A stretch of DNA of 64,000 nt, from the NCBI GenBank assembly GCA_902826795.1, contig CADEGD010000022.1, forward strand, positions 1 to 64,000. The letters are read 5' to 3'. Every line of letters starts with the position of its first letter. Position 1 is the first letter of the stretch. The notes below the pieces were generated by a model. The model did no database searches. It had not been told where the DNA came from and was given only the letters and a program-made list of their open reading frames with translations. This document shows positions 54,511 to 63,097 of the stretch, in pieces. This stretch comes from an uncultured Acidobacteriota bacterium. GTDB taxonomy: Bacteria; Acidobacteriota; Blastocatellia; Pyrinomonadales; Pyrinomonadaceae. Position numbers and translations under genes: made by a program.

Positions 54511-55253
54511 TGCGACTCATTCTCCTTTACCTTATTGGATTTGCCATCGTAACCGCTGCTCAAGCGCCGCAACCGGTTTTGGTAGACGAATTTGCGACCT
54601 TGTGTTCAGACGACTTGCGAGTGCGGCTCGACAATTTTCTCGTTGCGATCTACGAGAGGCCGGAGTCAGTCGGTTACGTCGTGGGTAATGCGGAGGCGAC
54701 AACGCCAGGTCGATTGCATAAGTATTTTCGGGTGTTTCAGAATCACGTGCAATTTAGACGTTTTGACGTAAATCGGCTTCGATATTTTCGTGGAACTAAT
54801 GCCGAGTCTATGAGGTTTCAGCTTTGGCTAGTTCCTAAAGAAGCACGCCCTCCAGAGATTCCACTGTCTTTCCCAAGGGAGACCTTCGAAAACTCGGTGA
54901 TGTTCGACGCCAGCGAACTTAGTTTCACGAAGAAGGGCGTTGTTGAATTTGGTGGCGAATGGGGAAACGAACCTTGCGATTTCGGCTTGGACCTAAATCA
55001 GTTCGCTATTGTTCTAGGTGCAAATCCGAATTTGAAAGGCTATTTGATTGCTTCATCGATTAGTCGAGGCGACCGAGCCAATGCGAAAAAGGCTCTCGAT
55101 CTAACGAAATCTGATTTGGTTAGGAACTATCGAGTGCCCGCGAGCAGTATCAAAACGATTTTTGCTGGGAATCGCAAATCCAGAGTCATGCAATTATGGC
55201 TTGTTCCGAACGGCTCACAAACGCCAAGTTTTCGCGAAAACTCCGTTCCTTAA
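54510..55253 (+). CDS. Secreted protein with a duplicated module ending in QLWLVP
   Basis: 247 aa. The signal peptide is RLILLYLIGFAIVTAAQA. Two related halves are visible. The first (~25-115) has RLDNFLVAIYERPESVGYVV...FRRFDVNRLRYFRGTNAESMRFQLWLVPKEARPP. The second (~155-240) has LDLNQFAIVLGANPNLKGYLIASS...YRVPASSIKTIFAGNRKSRVMQLWLVPNGSQTP. The order of elements in the second half loosely recalls OmpA/MotB-type domains, but this is uncertain. The start overlaps the mutS2 stop (TAATG). Function unknown. Confidence 0.65.
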   Translation: MRLILLYLIGFAIVTAAQAPQPVLVDEFATLCSDDLRVRLDNFLVAIYERPESVGYVVGNAEATTPGRLHKYFRVFQNHVQFRRFDVNRLRYFRGTNAESMRFQLWLVPKEARPPEIPLSFPRETFENSVMFDASELSFTKKGVVEFGGEWGNEPCDFGLDLNQFAIVLGANPNLKGYLIASSISRGDRANAKKALDLTKSDLVRNYRVPASSIKTIFAGNRKSRVMQLWLVPNGSQTPSFRENSVP

Positions 55254-55256
55254 TCC

Positions 55257-57107
55257 GTGCTCTACGACCAATACTTCATTGACGACCTGAAAGACCGGGC
55301 TGATCTGGTGCGGATCATCGAGCCGTATGCTCGTGATCTCAAGAAGAAAGGCGCGAACTGGATGGCGTGTTGTCCGTTTCATCAGGAGAAAACGCCGTCG
55401 TTCTCAGTGAATCCGCACAAAGGGTTTTACAAGTGTTTTGGCTGCGGAAAGGGCGGGAATGCGTTCACCTTCCTGATGGAAATGGAAGGCCTGAACTTTC
55501 CCGAAGCGATCCAGCGAGTCGCGGAGATGGCCGGCGTGCCGCTGCCGGAACCGATCGACGACGGGCAGTACAAGCAGAACAAACAGCGTCGCGAAGAGAA
55601 AAAGCAGCTATCCGAACAGGTCACTGAGCTTAACAAGATCGCCCTTGAATTTTGGGAATCGGAGCTGCATTCAAAAGACAAAAAGGCGAAGGCGGCCCGC
55701 GAATATCTCGAACAGCGTGGCATCTCGGACGAGATTCAGAAGCAGTTTCGAATCGGATTCTCGCCAGACTCGTGGCAAGCACTACACGATCACCTTCTGG
55801 AAAAGGGTGCTGATGAGAAGATAATAGAGCAGTCCGGACTTGTCTCGGTAAACGAAGAAAAAGATCGTGTATTCGACCGCTTCCGAGGGCGAATAATGTT
55901 TCCAGTGCTCGACGTTAACGGAAATCCGATCGCGTTCGGAGCGCGGGCAATGGGCGACGACCAGCCGAAGTATCTCAACTCGCCCGAGACTCCGGCATAC
56001 GTCAAGGGCCAGCATCTCTACGGCCTTTTTCAATCGAAGGAAGCGATCCGGCAGAAGAAATTCGCGATCCTCGTTGAGGGCTATCTCGACCTGATCGCCC
56101 TTTATCAATTCGGCGTCAACAACGTTGCCGCCAGCCTCGGGACCGCGTTCACGCCTGAACAGTCGAAGCTTTTGTCGCGATTCACAAAACGCGTCGTGAT
56201 CAACTATGACGGCGATTCGGCGGGCATAAAAGCGGCTCGACGTGCGATATCGGAACTCTTGCCGCAGGATTTCGAGATCAAAGTTCTCGTACTTCCGGAC
56301 GGCCAGGACCCTGACGACTTTATTCGTGCGAATGGCACAGACGGATACAACGCCGCACGTGGGCAGGCCAAGTCGTATCTCTTCTTTACGTTCGAATCCG
56401 CAATGACCGACCGCTCGCTCGCTAATCCGCGTCACAAAGCCGAAGCGATCGAAGACGTTGTTCCCGTCCTTTCGGCGATCCGCAATCCGATACAAAAGAG
56501 AGAAAGCTTCGACCAGACGATGGATTATTTCCGCGTGGAGGACGCGGGCTTGAAGCGCGACCTGTGGAATACGGTCAAGAACGGCAGTCAAGCCGCACCC
56601 GATGCGATAAGGCGTGAAGTGAGACGTGTCGCTCAGGCGAAAGTTACGGTCGCCGAACAGCATCTGCTCGAACTGCTCGTGCATGACCGCGAACTGCGCG
56701 AAGCTGTCATGCCGATCCTCGAAGAAAGCGACTTCGAATCTCTCGCCACCTCGGCGATCTTTCGAGCGATCTACGCTATAGATGAAAGAGGCGAAGATTT
56801 AGATCTCGGCGCGTTGCTTGATGCGACCAGCGACGATGAACTGGCAGCCGACCTCGTTCCGATCGTGATGATGGGCGAGCCTAAACGAGGCGAGGGCGAG
56901 ATGATCGACGACGTTTTTCACGATGCCGAAAACTGCATCCTCAGCCTGCGCTCGATGGCCATTCAAAATCGCATTCACGAGGTCAGCCAGGAACTCTTGG
57001 CGGCCGAGCAGTCCAGCGACGCCGCAAAGGTCAATTCCCTCGTTCTCGAACACCTTGATCTATCTAAAATGAAGCAGGTCTTGCTTAGTAAACTCAAAGA
57101 AACCTGA
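55257..57107 (+). CDS. dnaG: DNA primase DnaG
   Basis: 616 aa with a GTG start three bases after the preceding stop. The CHC2 zinc domain has CPFHQEKTPSFSVNPHKGFYKCFGCGKGG. The catalytic core has GRIMFPVLDVNGNPIAFGARAMGDDQPKYLNSPET. The TOPRIM motifs are VEGYLDLIAL and NYDGDSAGIKAA. The C-terminal helicase-interaction region is poorly conserved. It makes RNA primers at the fork. It precedes rpoD, as in the classic macromolecular synthesis operon, but rpsU is absent. Confidence 0.97.
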   Translation: MLYDQYFIDDLKDRADLVRIIEPYARDLKKKGANWMACCPFHQEKTPSFSVNPHKGFYKCFGCGKGGNAFTFLMEMEGLNFPEAIQRVAEMAGVPLPEPIDDGQYKQNKQRREEKKQLSEQVTELNKIALEFWESELHSKDKKAKAAREYLEQRGISDEIQKQFRIGFSPDSWQALHDHLLEKGADEKIIEQSGLVSVNEEKDRVFDRFRGRIMFPVLDVNGNPIAFGARAMGDDQPKYLNSPETPAYVKGQHLYGLFQSKEAIRQKKFAILVEGYLDLIALYQFGVNNVAASLGTAFTPEQSKLLSRFTKRVVINYDGDSAGIKAARRAISELLPQDFEIKVLVLPDGQDPDDFIRANGTDGYNAARGQAKSYLFFTFESAMTDRSLANPRHKAEAIEDVVPVLSAIRNPIQKRESFDQTMDYFRVEDAGLKRDLWNTVKNGSQAAPDAIRREVRRVAQAKVTVAEQHLLELLVHDRELREAVMPILEESDFESLATSAIFRAIYAIDERGEDLDLGALLDATSDDELAADLVPIVMMGEPKRGEGEMIDDVFHDAENCILSLRSMAIQNRIHEVSQELLAAEQSSDAAKVNSLVLEHLDLSKMKQVLLSKLKET

Positions 57108-57136
57108 TATACTTTACGATTTCGATTAGTGCGCCC

Positions 57137-57158
57137 GGCTCGGGAACAAATCCCGGCC
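57137..57158 (+). other. Hairpin in the dnaG-rpoD intergenic leader
   Basis: GGC-(T)-CGGGA pairs with TCCCG-GCC across a 5-nt loop with one bulged T. There is no T tract, so it is not an intrinsic terminator. It may be mRNA structure or a processing site between the two genes. Confidence 0.35.
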
Positions 57159-57228
57159 CTGGAGCGTATATAAGTATTATTGAAAACAACGATTTACAGA
57201 GAATTGCAATCTTATCTCCCTACCATTT

Positions 57229-58974
57229 ATGCCTGATTACGACGAAAAAGAAGATCTAATGGATCGATTGCTTGCCTTGGGCAAGCGAAAAAAATTTCTA
57301 AGCCTCGATGAACTTCACCGCGAGATCCCGGAAAACATGATGTCCGCGGACGATCTCGAAGACGTTCTCGAACGGCTCGAAGGCGCAAATATATCCGTCG
57401 CCGAGACCGACGCTCAGCTTCTCGAACGCGCTCAGAACCTTGCGGTCGACGACGCCGAGGCGACGGAAGAAGAGGACGAGGAAGATCTCGATCTTGACCT
57501 TTCGGCAGGAACGCTCGACAAATCTAACGACCCAGTTCGCCTTTACCTCCGCGAGATGGGTATCGTTCCGCTTCTCACCCGCGAGGGCGAAGTAACGATC
57601 GCAAAACGCATCGAGCGCGGCCAGATCAAAACTCAGAAGTCGATCTCCCGTTCGCCGATCGCCGTCGAGCGGTTGATCAAGATTGGCGAAGATCTCGAAC
57701 GCGGCAAAGCCAGCATTCGCGAAACCGTCGCTTTTGCGGAACAAGCCGAGATCTCCGTTGAAGAAGACAAGGCCGAGGAGTATCTCCGTTGGACGATCGA
57801 GGGAATCGGAAACATCAAAGGACTTTACGCCGAAGCGTTGAAAGCGTTCAAGGCCTTTGAGAAAGAGGCTGTCGTTCAGAAGGCGAAGGGAAAGAATGCT
57901 AAGCCAGGCAAAAAGTATCTTCGCCTGAAACGCGGCGCGGCTCGCGTGAGGCTTGAGATCGCTCAAGAGATCAAGAATCTCAATCTGACCGAACATTCAA
58001 GGCAGGTACTGATCGCATCGATCCGTAAAGTTACGGAAGACATCAAACGTGCTGAGTCGACGATCAAAAAGACCAAGGAAAAGGTCGACAAAAAGCCCGC
58101 TGCTCCCGAAAAACGCGAGTTGAACAAACGCATCGCGGAATCGAAAGCGGTTCTGGCCGAGATCGAGGAGAAATTCCATCTCACCACTGTCGAGATCAAG
58201 CGTTCTTATCAAACGATCAGCGTCGGTGAGGCTCAGACCAATCAGGCAAAGCGCGAATTGGTGGAGGCGAATCTCCGGCTTGTCGTTTCGATCGCAAAGA
58301 AATACACAAACCGCGGCCTACAGTTCCTCGACTTGATCCAAGAAGGCAACATCGGTCTGATGAAGGCCGTGGATAAGTTCGAATGGCGTCGCGGATATAA
58401 ATTCTCGACGTACGCGACGTGGTGGATCCGACAGGCCATCACGCGCGCTATCGCCGATCAGGCCCGTACTATTCGTATTCCGGTCCACATGATCGAGACG
58501 ATCAACAAGCTGATCCGCACATCGCGCCTGCTTGTGCAGGAACTCGGTCGCGAACCGTCGAGCGAAGAGATCGCCAAGCGGATGGACATTCCGGTATCGA
58601 AGGTTCGTAAGGTTCTGAAGATTGCTCAAGAGCCGATCTCGCTTGAAACGCCGATCGGTGAAGAGGAAGATTCGCATCTCGGCGATTTTATCGAAGATAA
58701 ATCGATCCTTAATCCGGCGGAATCGGTTACGTTCTCGAATCTGCGTGAGATCACCGACGAGGTTCTCGCAACTCTTACACCGCGTGAAGAGAAAGTTATC
58801 AAGATGCGGTTCGGGCTCGGTAATACCGGTTCGGAACACACGCTCGAAGAAGTCGGCCAGCATTTTGCCGTCACTCGCGAGCGTATCCGTCAGATCGAAG
58901 CTAAGGCACTACGCAAGCTGCGTCACCCTTCGCGGTCAAGGCGTTTGAAGGCTTTCCTGGAAGGAAAGGCTTAG
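57229..58974 (+). CDS. rpoD: Primary sigma factor RpoD (sigma-70)
   Basis: 581 aa. An N-terminal region 1.1-like part ([33 protein letters not shown]) and an acidic stretch precede region 1.2 ([31 protein letters not shown]). A charged non-conserved insert with coiled-coil character follows. Region 2 is [68 protein letters not shown]. Regions 3 and 4 end [29 protein letters not shown]. It directs housekeeping transcription. No clear Shine-Dalgarno precedes the ATG. Confidence 0.97.
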   Translation: MPDYDEKEDLMDRLLALGKRKKFLSLDELHREIPENMMSADDLEDVLERLEGANISVAETDAQLLERAQNLAVDDAEATEEEDEEDLDLDLSAGTLDKSNDPVRLYLREMGIVPLLTREGEVTIAKRIERGQIKTQKSISRSPIAVERLIKIGEDLERGKASIRETVAFAEQAEISVEEDKAEEYLRWTIEGIGNIKGLYAEALKAFKAFEKEAVVQKAKGKNAKPGKKYLRLKRGAARVRLEIAQEIKNLNLTEHSRQVLIASIRKVTEDIKRAESTIKKTKEKVDKKPAAPEKRELNKRIAESKAVLAEIEEKFHLTTVEIKRSYQTISVGEAQTNQAKRELVEANLRLVVSIAKKYTNRGLQFLDLIQEGNIGLMKAVDKFEWRRGYKFSTYATWWIRQAITRAIADQARTIRIPVHMIETINKLIRTSRLLVQELGREPSSEEIAKRMDIPVSKVRKVLKIAQEPISLETPIGEEEDSHLGDFIEDKSILNPAESVTFSNLREITDEVLATLTPREEKVIKMRFGLGNTGSEHTLEEVGQHFAVTRERIRQIEAKALRKLRHPSRSRRLKAFLEGKA

Positions 58975-58995
58975 TTATTTCAGATTTTTAGCAGG

Positions 58996-59038
58996 ATTGA
59001 GCGATCTTGAAGTTTCTTCGGGATCGCTCAATTTGTTT
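58996..59038 (+). terminator. Strong rho-independent terminator after rpoD
   Basis: ATTGAGCGATC pairs perfectly with GATCGCTCAAT, and the stem continues through two wobble pairs and GAAG-ttt-CTTC. TTGTTT follows. Confidence 0.93.
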
Positions 59039-59059
59039 GAGTCCAGCAATTAAAATCAC

Positions 59060-60475
59060 CTAAATCCGTTTTTGAGCTTCCGCTATCGCCGAGTCAAGGT
59101 CGATAATTTTTCCATCAAGTTGCAGTTCATAAACAGCGTCGAGAATCGACTTAAACTGCGGCGACGGCTGCAGCCCGAGATCTATCAAATGCCGACCCAT
59201 CAATATAGGATCGGGGGCTGACTTCTCGACCTGCAACTCTCTTACTCGTTCAATAAACCATTCTTGAGCCTCGGAGCCGAATACCAACTTGCTGCGATCC
59301 CAGTTTGGATAACGCCCAAGCGAATCTGCTTTGGCGACTCGATATAAAAGGTCCGGCTCAACCTTTCGAGCAAGCCGGCGGAAGGCGCCGTCGCCGACCG
59401 GCGTCTTAGATTTGTAATACATCCCCGGCTTCAAGTGATAGCGAACAAGTTGGATCACCTGCTCGCGAACGTCGAAACCGTGGATGGCGTGAATTCCGAG
59501 GCGGTCAAGGAAAGTGATCGTCGGCTCCACTCCCGCTTCGTCGTGCCCGAGCGAACGCGTTCGGCCATCGACAAACTCGGTGGTCGGCGGCTTGCCAAGA
59601 TCGTGGCATACGGCTCCGAGCATAACCGTCACCTGCCGAGGGTAATCAAGGTCGTCAATCAGCTTTCGGGCCTCGTCCGCGACCATCATCGTGTGAACAT
59701 CAACGTCACCTTCCGGATGCCACTCTGGTTCCTGAGGCACGCCGACAAGCGATGCGAGCTCGGGAAAGAGCTGATCGACAACGCCAAGATCGTAGAGCCA
59801 TCTCAGGCCGATCGATGGTTGCTTTGCGTGGAGTAGTAGCTTTTCAAGCTCACCCCAAATGCGTTCCTTGGGAAGGTCAGTGACGTCTATCGACTTACAC
59901 AATTCGACGGTCTCGGATGCGATCTGGAACTCGAGCCTCGCCGCAAACTGAGCGGCCCGCAAAACTCGCAATGAGTCCTCAACAAATGTTTCTTTAGACA
60001 CATGTCGGAGAAGTTTCTTACCGAGGTCTCTCCCGCCGTTAAAAGGATCAATGATCTCACCCGTCAGCGGATCTTTCAGGATCGCGTTGACAGTAAAGTC
60101 TCGCCGCGAACACGCCTCTTCGAAAGACATCTCCGGATCGCCCTCAACTACGAATCCTCGATGACCGGAACCGGCCTTTCGCTCGCGACGCGGGATCGAT
60201 ACGTCCAGATGAGGACCGATCTTGTAGACCGCGAACGACTCTCCGACAGCATCAGTACTCAGGCCGATTGATTCGGCAAAACCGTCGAGTATGCTTCGCA
60301 GCTTTTTAGGTTCGACCGCATAAACTTCAAGATCCCAATCCTTCGCCGGGATTCCCCTCAGCTCATCGCGAACGCATCCGCCGACGAGCATCGCCCGCCC
60401 GCCCTCGCTGCGGATCAACTCGGCCAGCTCAATGCTCTTTTCGTGAAAACTCATCGCCTGCGTACATTTGCTCAC
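59060..60475 (-). CDS. cca: CCA tRNA nucleotidyltransferase / HD-domain phosphohydrolase
   Basis: 471 aa (an ATG at 60454 is an alternative). The nucleotidyltransferase motif is MLVGGCVRDELRGIPAKDWDLEVYAV with the catalytic acidic pair. SRRDFTVNAILKDPLTGEIIDPFNGGRDL and EDSLRVLRAAQFAARLEF follow, as in class II CCA-adding enzymes. The C-terminal part carries an HD domain (LGAVCHDLGKP; VDVHTMMV; RYHLKPGMYY). It adds or repairs the 3' CCA of tRNAs. It is convergent with rpoD. Confidence 0.93.
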   Translation of the reverse strand: MSKCTQAMSFHEKSIELAELIRSEGGRAMLVGGCVRDELRGIPAKDWDLEVYAVEPKKLRSILDGFAESIGLSTDAVGESFAVYKIGPHLDVSIPRRERKAGSGHRGFVVEGDPEMSFEEACSRRDFTVNAILKDPLTGEIIDPFNGGRDLGKKLLRHVSKETFVEDSLRVLRAAQFAARLEFQIASETVELCKSIDVTDLPKERIWGELEKLLLHAKQPSIGLRWLYDLGVVDQLFPELASLVGVPQEPEWHPEGDVDVHTMMVADEARKLIDDLDYPRQVTVMLGAVCHDLGKPPTTEFVDGRTRSLGHDEAGVEPTITFLDRLGIHAIHGFDVREQVIQLVRYHLKPGMYYKSKTPVGDGAFRRLARKVEPDLLYRVAKADSLGRYPNWDRSKLVFGSEAQEWFIERVRELQVEKSAPDPILMGRHLIDLGLQPSPQFKSILDAVYELQLDGKIIDLDSAIAEAQKRI

Positions 60476-60584
60476 ATGCCTGACCGGAGTTCAATCTGCC
60501 GAACTTTGGTCTGAGATCGGATAAGATTCTTCGGCAAATTTTCTGGAATAGGACGTTCCCTTGGTAGATATTCATGGAGGAATT

Positions 60585-61001
60585 ATGTCTAACCTCAAGT
60601 TATCACCGGCCTACAGTTCTCAAGAGATGGCTGTGAAATGTGGTTTCAAGAAGATCATGGCCGACAATAACAAGCAATACACATCCGAATGGGGCTTTTG
60701 GGTCATACTGAAAGCCGTGAAAGGGAGGCAAACGCCCGATTACCATTACACTGAACCCGAAGGAGGCGGAAGTAGTGAGGTGACGCTGACGCTTCCGATT
60801 GGCGTGCCCGTGGTCGCTCACTGCCATACGCATCCGAAACGGATCAGTACGGGGGACTTCAGTACTGGGGATAAGCGGAACTTTGAAAAGCTGCGCAAAT
60901 ACCGTGGCGGTATTGCGTATTATTTGCTAAACCCGCACTCGGAGATCCGCCGAGCTAACTCCGCCAGTGAGTTTCCTGCCGGCACGGTCATCCCGTGGTA
61001 G
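60585..61001 (+). CDS. Free-standing DUF4329 (JAMM/JAB-like) protein
   Basis: 138 aa from the ATG at 60585, preceded by GGAGGA. It contains GVPVVAHCHTHPKRISTGDFSTGDKRNFEKLRK, an HxHxxP...S/T-x-D arrangement typical of DUF4329 and JAB-type metallohydrolase folds. The final strand is GIAYYLLNPHSEIRR. DUF4329 is usually found at the C-terminus of large polymorphic toxins; here it is alone and without a signal peptide. It might be a peptidase or isopeptidase. There is no adjacent toxin scaffold or immunity gene. Confidence 0.65.
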   Translation: MSNLKLSPAYSSQEMAVKCGFKKIMADNNKQYTSEWGFWVILKAVKGRQTPDYHYTEPEGGGSSEVTLTLPIGVPVVAHCHTHPKRISTGDFSTGDKRNFEKLRKYRGGIAYYLLNPHSEIRRANSASEFPAGTVIPW

Positions 61002-61018
61002 AAGATGAAGCTGCTAGA

Positions 61019-62404
61019 TCAGAGTCTCTGCCGTAGATAGTTCGCCAAGGCGGCGAACGGGACTCTCTCCTGCCCCCATGTATCGCGATCGCGGACGGTA
61101 ACGGCATTGTCTTCGAGAGATTCGTGATCGACAGTGACGCAGAACGGCGTGCCGATCTCGTCTTGGCGAGCGTAAAGTTTGCCGATTCCTCCCGTGTCAT
61201 CGTAGACCGCACGCATCGAAGGCTGTAGATCTTTCTTGATCTTGCGGGCCATCTCGACTATCTCTGGTTTGTTCTTGGCTAACGGTAGAACCGCAACCTT
61301 GATCGGAGCTAACTCAGGCTTGAGCTTGAGGATCACGCGGACCTCGCCCTTGTCGTTCGTCCGTTCTTCATAAGCATCCATCATCACCGCGAGCAGCGTT
61401 CGATTCACTCCGGTCGAAGGCTCGATGATGTAGGGATAAAAACGCTCATTCGTTTGCGGATCGAAATACGATAGGTCTTCCGTAGAATCCGAATTGATCC
61501 GCTTCCCTTCAGAATCTTCCGGCTTTTTCGAATGGACGCGAAGATCATAGTCTGTTCTATTCGCGATCCCCATCAATTCATCCCATTGCTTCGACTCATC
61601 GTCGCGTTCGGGAAAGAAACGATAAAGGATATCAACGGTTCGTTCCGAATAGTGTGCTAATTCGTGCTTCGCCTGCTCGTAATCCTTAATGTTCGCGTCC
61701 GAAATGCCGAGCGTCTTTATCCATTCGTGAAATCCTTCAAGCCATTCTTGATGCACGCGAGGCGCGTCCTCCGGCCGGCAAAAATACTCGATCTCCATCT
61801 GCTCGAACTCTCGCGTGCGGAAGATGAAGTTACCCGGCGTTACCTCATTTCGAAAAGCCTTGCCAATCTGCGCGATGCCGAACGGAAGCTTGCGACGCGA
61901 CGTGTCGAGAACGTTTTTGAAGTTTGTGAAGATGCCTTGAGCCGTTTCAGGACGAAGGTAAGCTAGCGCCGACTCGTCATCTTCGCTCGACGCGGCACCG
62001 ACCGTCGTCCTGAACATGAGGTTGAACGGACGCGATTCGGTTAGGTTCGTCGAACCGCAATTCGAGCAGACCAATTTCCCTTCATCGTTAGTGTCGAGCT
62101 TGTCTTCACGAAGCCGTGTCTTGCAGTCGCGGCAATCCACGAGCGGATCGCTGAACGTCGCCTCGTGTCCTGAATACTTCCACACCAGCCGGTTCTGAAT
62201 GATCGCCGAATCCAGCCCCTCGATGTCGTCTCGCTCATAAACCACCCACCGCCACCAACTATTCTTGATGTTGTTCGCAAGTTCGACGCCCAACGGACCG
62301 TAATCCCAAGACGAACCCAGCCCGCCGTAAATATCCGAAGCTGGATAAACAAACCCGCGGCGTTTGGAGAGAGAGACGATAGTTTCGATATTAGGTGCAG
62401 ACAT
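61019..62404 (-). CDS. glyS: Glycyl-tRNA synthetase (class II, dimeric type)
   Basis: 461 aa. It starts IVSLSKRRGFVYPASDIYGGLGSSWDYGPLGVELANNIKNSWW. A zinc-ribbon-like CRDC...CSNC pair follows. Class II motif 2 is FGIAQIGKAFRNEVTPGNFIFRTREFEQMEIEYF, and motif 3 is GVNRTLLAVMMDAY. The C-terminal anticodon-binding domain includes KVAVLPLAKNKPEIVEMARKI. It charges tRNA-Gly. Its ATG is only 3 bp after the vapC stop, with no visible Shine-Dalgarno, so it is probably co-transcribed and translationally coupled with vapBC. Confidence 0.95.
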   Translation of the reverse strand: MSAPNIETIVSLSKRRGFVYPASDIYGGLGSSWDYGPLGVELANNIKNSWWRWVVYERDDIEGLDSAIIQNRLVWKYSGHEATFSDPLVDCRDCKTRLREDKLDTNDEGKLVCSNCGSTNLTESRPFNLMFRTTVGAASSEDDESALAYLRPETAQGIFTNFKNVLDTSRRKLPFGIAQIGKAFRNEVTPGNFIFRTREFEQMEIEYFCRPEDAPRVHQEWLEGFHEWIKTLGISDANIKDYEQAKHELAHYSERTVDILYRFFPERDDESKQWDELMGIANRTDYDLRVHSKKPEDSEGKRINSDSTEDLSYFDPQTNERFYPYIIEPSTGVNRTLLAVMMDAYEERTNDKGEVRVILKLKPELAPIKVAVLPLAKNKPEIVEMARKIKKDLQPSMRAVYDDTGGIGKLYARQDEIGTPFCVTVDHESLEDNAVTVRDRDTWGQERVPFAALANYLRQRL

Positions 62405-62407
62405 GTA

Positions 62408-62803
62408 CTAGTATTTTATTGTTTGAAGCCCTAGATGCGTTTCAAAGGGCACAAAGTCCCGATCGTTATGAAGTAATCGAAATCCGCTGAGGATACACTT
62501 AGTTGCGATAAGGGTGTCAACGGTCTTTCGGATGGTGAATCCAACCGAACGCAGGTAGACAAAATTTCGGGCAGCCTGAACAGCAACATCGCGTCCGCCG
62601 ATCGGCTCAAACCGAAATGCATCTAGAACCTTCAGTGTGTCCTCGAAATCCTTTTTGATCCTAAATCCCTGAAGGACCTCAGTCATGATTACGTCTGTTA
62701 CCACGATCTCCTGGTTTCCAAGTATTTCATTGACTTTCCGTGTGTGCGGAAGATCGTCACCGTTGAAGTAGTCAATCCAGACGCTGGAATCAATGAGGAT
62801 CAT
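62408..62803 (-). CDS. vapC: VapC toxin, PIN-domain ribonuclease
   Basis: 131 aa. The PIN metal-binding acids are present: Asp5 (MILIDSSVWIDYF), Glu42 (MTEVLQGF), Asp96 (KTVDTLIA) and Asp113/Asp115 (LLHNDRDF). The start overlaps the vapB stop (ATGA). VapC toxins cleave RNA, often tRNA or rRNA loops, and are neutralised by VapB. The catalytic set looks complete, so it should be active. Confidence 0.92.
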   Translation of the reverse strand: MILIDSSVWIDYFNGDDLPHTRKVNEILGNQEIVVTDVIMTEVLQGFRIKKDFEDTLKVLDAFRFEPIGGRDVAVQAARNFVYLRSVGFTIRKTVDTLIATKCILSGFRLLHNDRDFVPFETHLGLQTIKY

Positions 62804-62997
62804 TTATCAAGCCTCATATCCTCGAGATCCCCTTCCCATTTCACCTTTCCACGTAAACTTTTGGCCAACTGTTCTTGGCGCTTTAGCCGAAGGAGCGTTT
62901 CCAATCCGAGTTCAACGACCTCGCGCTTCGTCTTCAACCCAGTGGCTTTGAGAGTCTCTTTTATCAGTTTATCGTCGATGTCGATATTCGTTCGCAT
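62800..62997 (-). CDS. vapB: VapB antitoxin
   Basis: 65 aa. It begins MRTNIDIDDKLIKETLKATGLKTKREVVELGLETLLRLKRQ, the ribbon-helix-helix-like N-terminus of the VapB family (DUF2191 type), then a C-terminal toxin-binding tail (LRGKVKWEGDLEDMRLDK). Gene order, antitoxin first with a 4-bp overlap, is standard. It should bind VapC and repress the promoter. Confidence 0.92.
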   Translation of the reverse strand: MRTNIDIDDKLIKETLKATGLKTKREVVELGLETLLRLKRQEQLAKSLRGKVKWEGDLEDMRLDK

Positions 62998-63025
62998 GTG
63001 TATAGTGAGTCCTTTTCTTACACAT
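62996..63025 (-). promoter_or_regulatory. Candidate VapB operator
   Basis: An exact inverted repeat of ATGTGTA (62996-63002) and TACACAT (63019-63025), with a 16-bp spacer, overlaps the vapB start codon. The GTATAGT sequence repeats nearby (62999-63006 and 63027-63033). It fits toxin-antitoxin autoregulation. Confidence 0.5.
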
Positions 63026-63049
63026 CGTATAGTAACGGAAAGTCAAAGT

Positions 63050-63076
63050 AAAAGGACGGCCGAAACCGTCCTTTTT
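63050..63076 (-). terminator. Rho-independent terminator after pnp
   Basis: A stem AAAAGGACGG/CCGTCCTTTT has a 6-nt loop. On the minus strand it is followed by T-rich sequence. It separates pnp from vapBC. Confidence 0.88.
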
Positions 63077-63097
63077 CAGTTTCGGTTGAGTCGGCGA

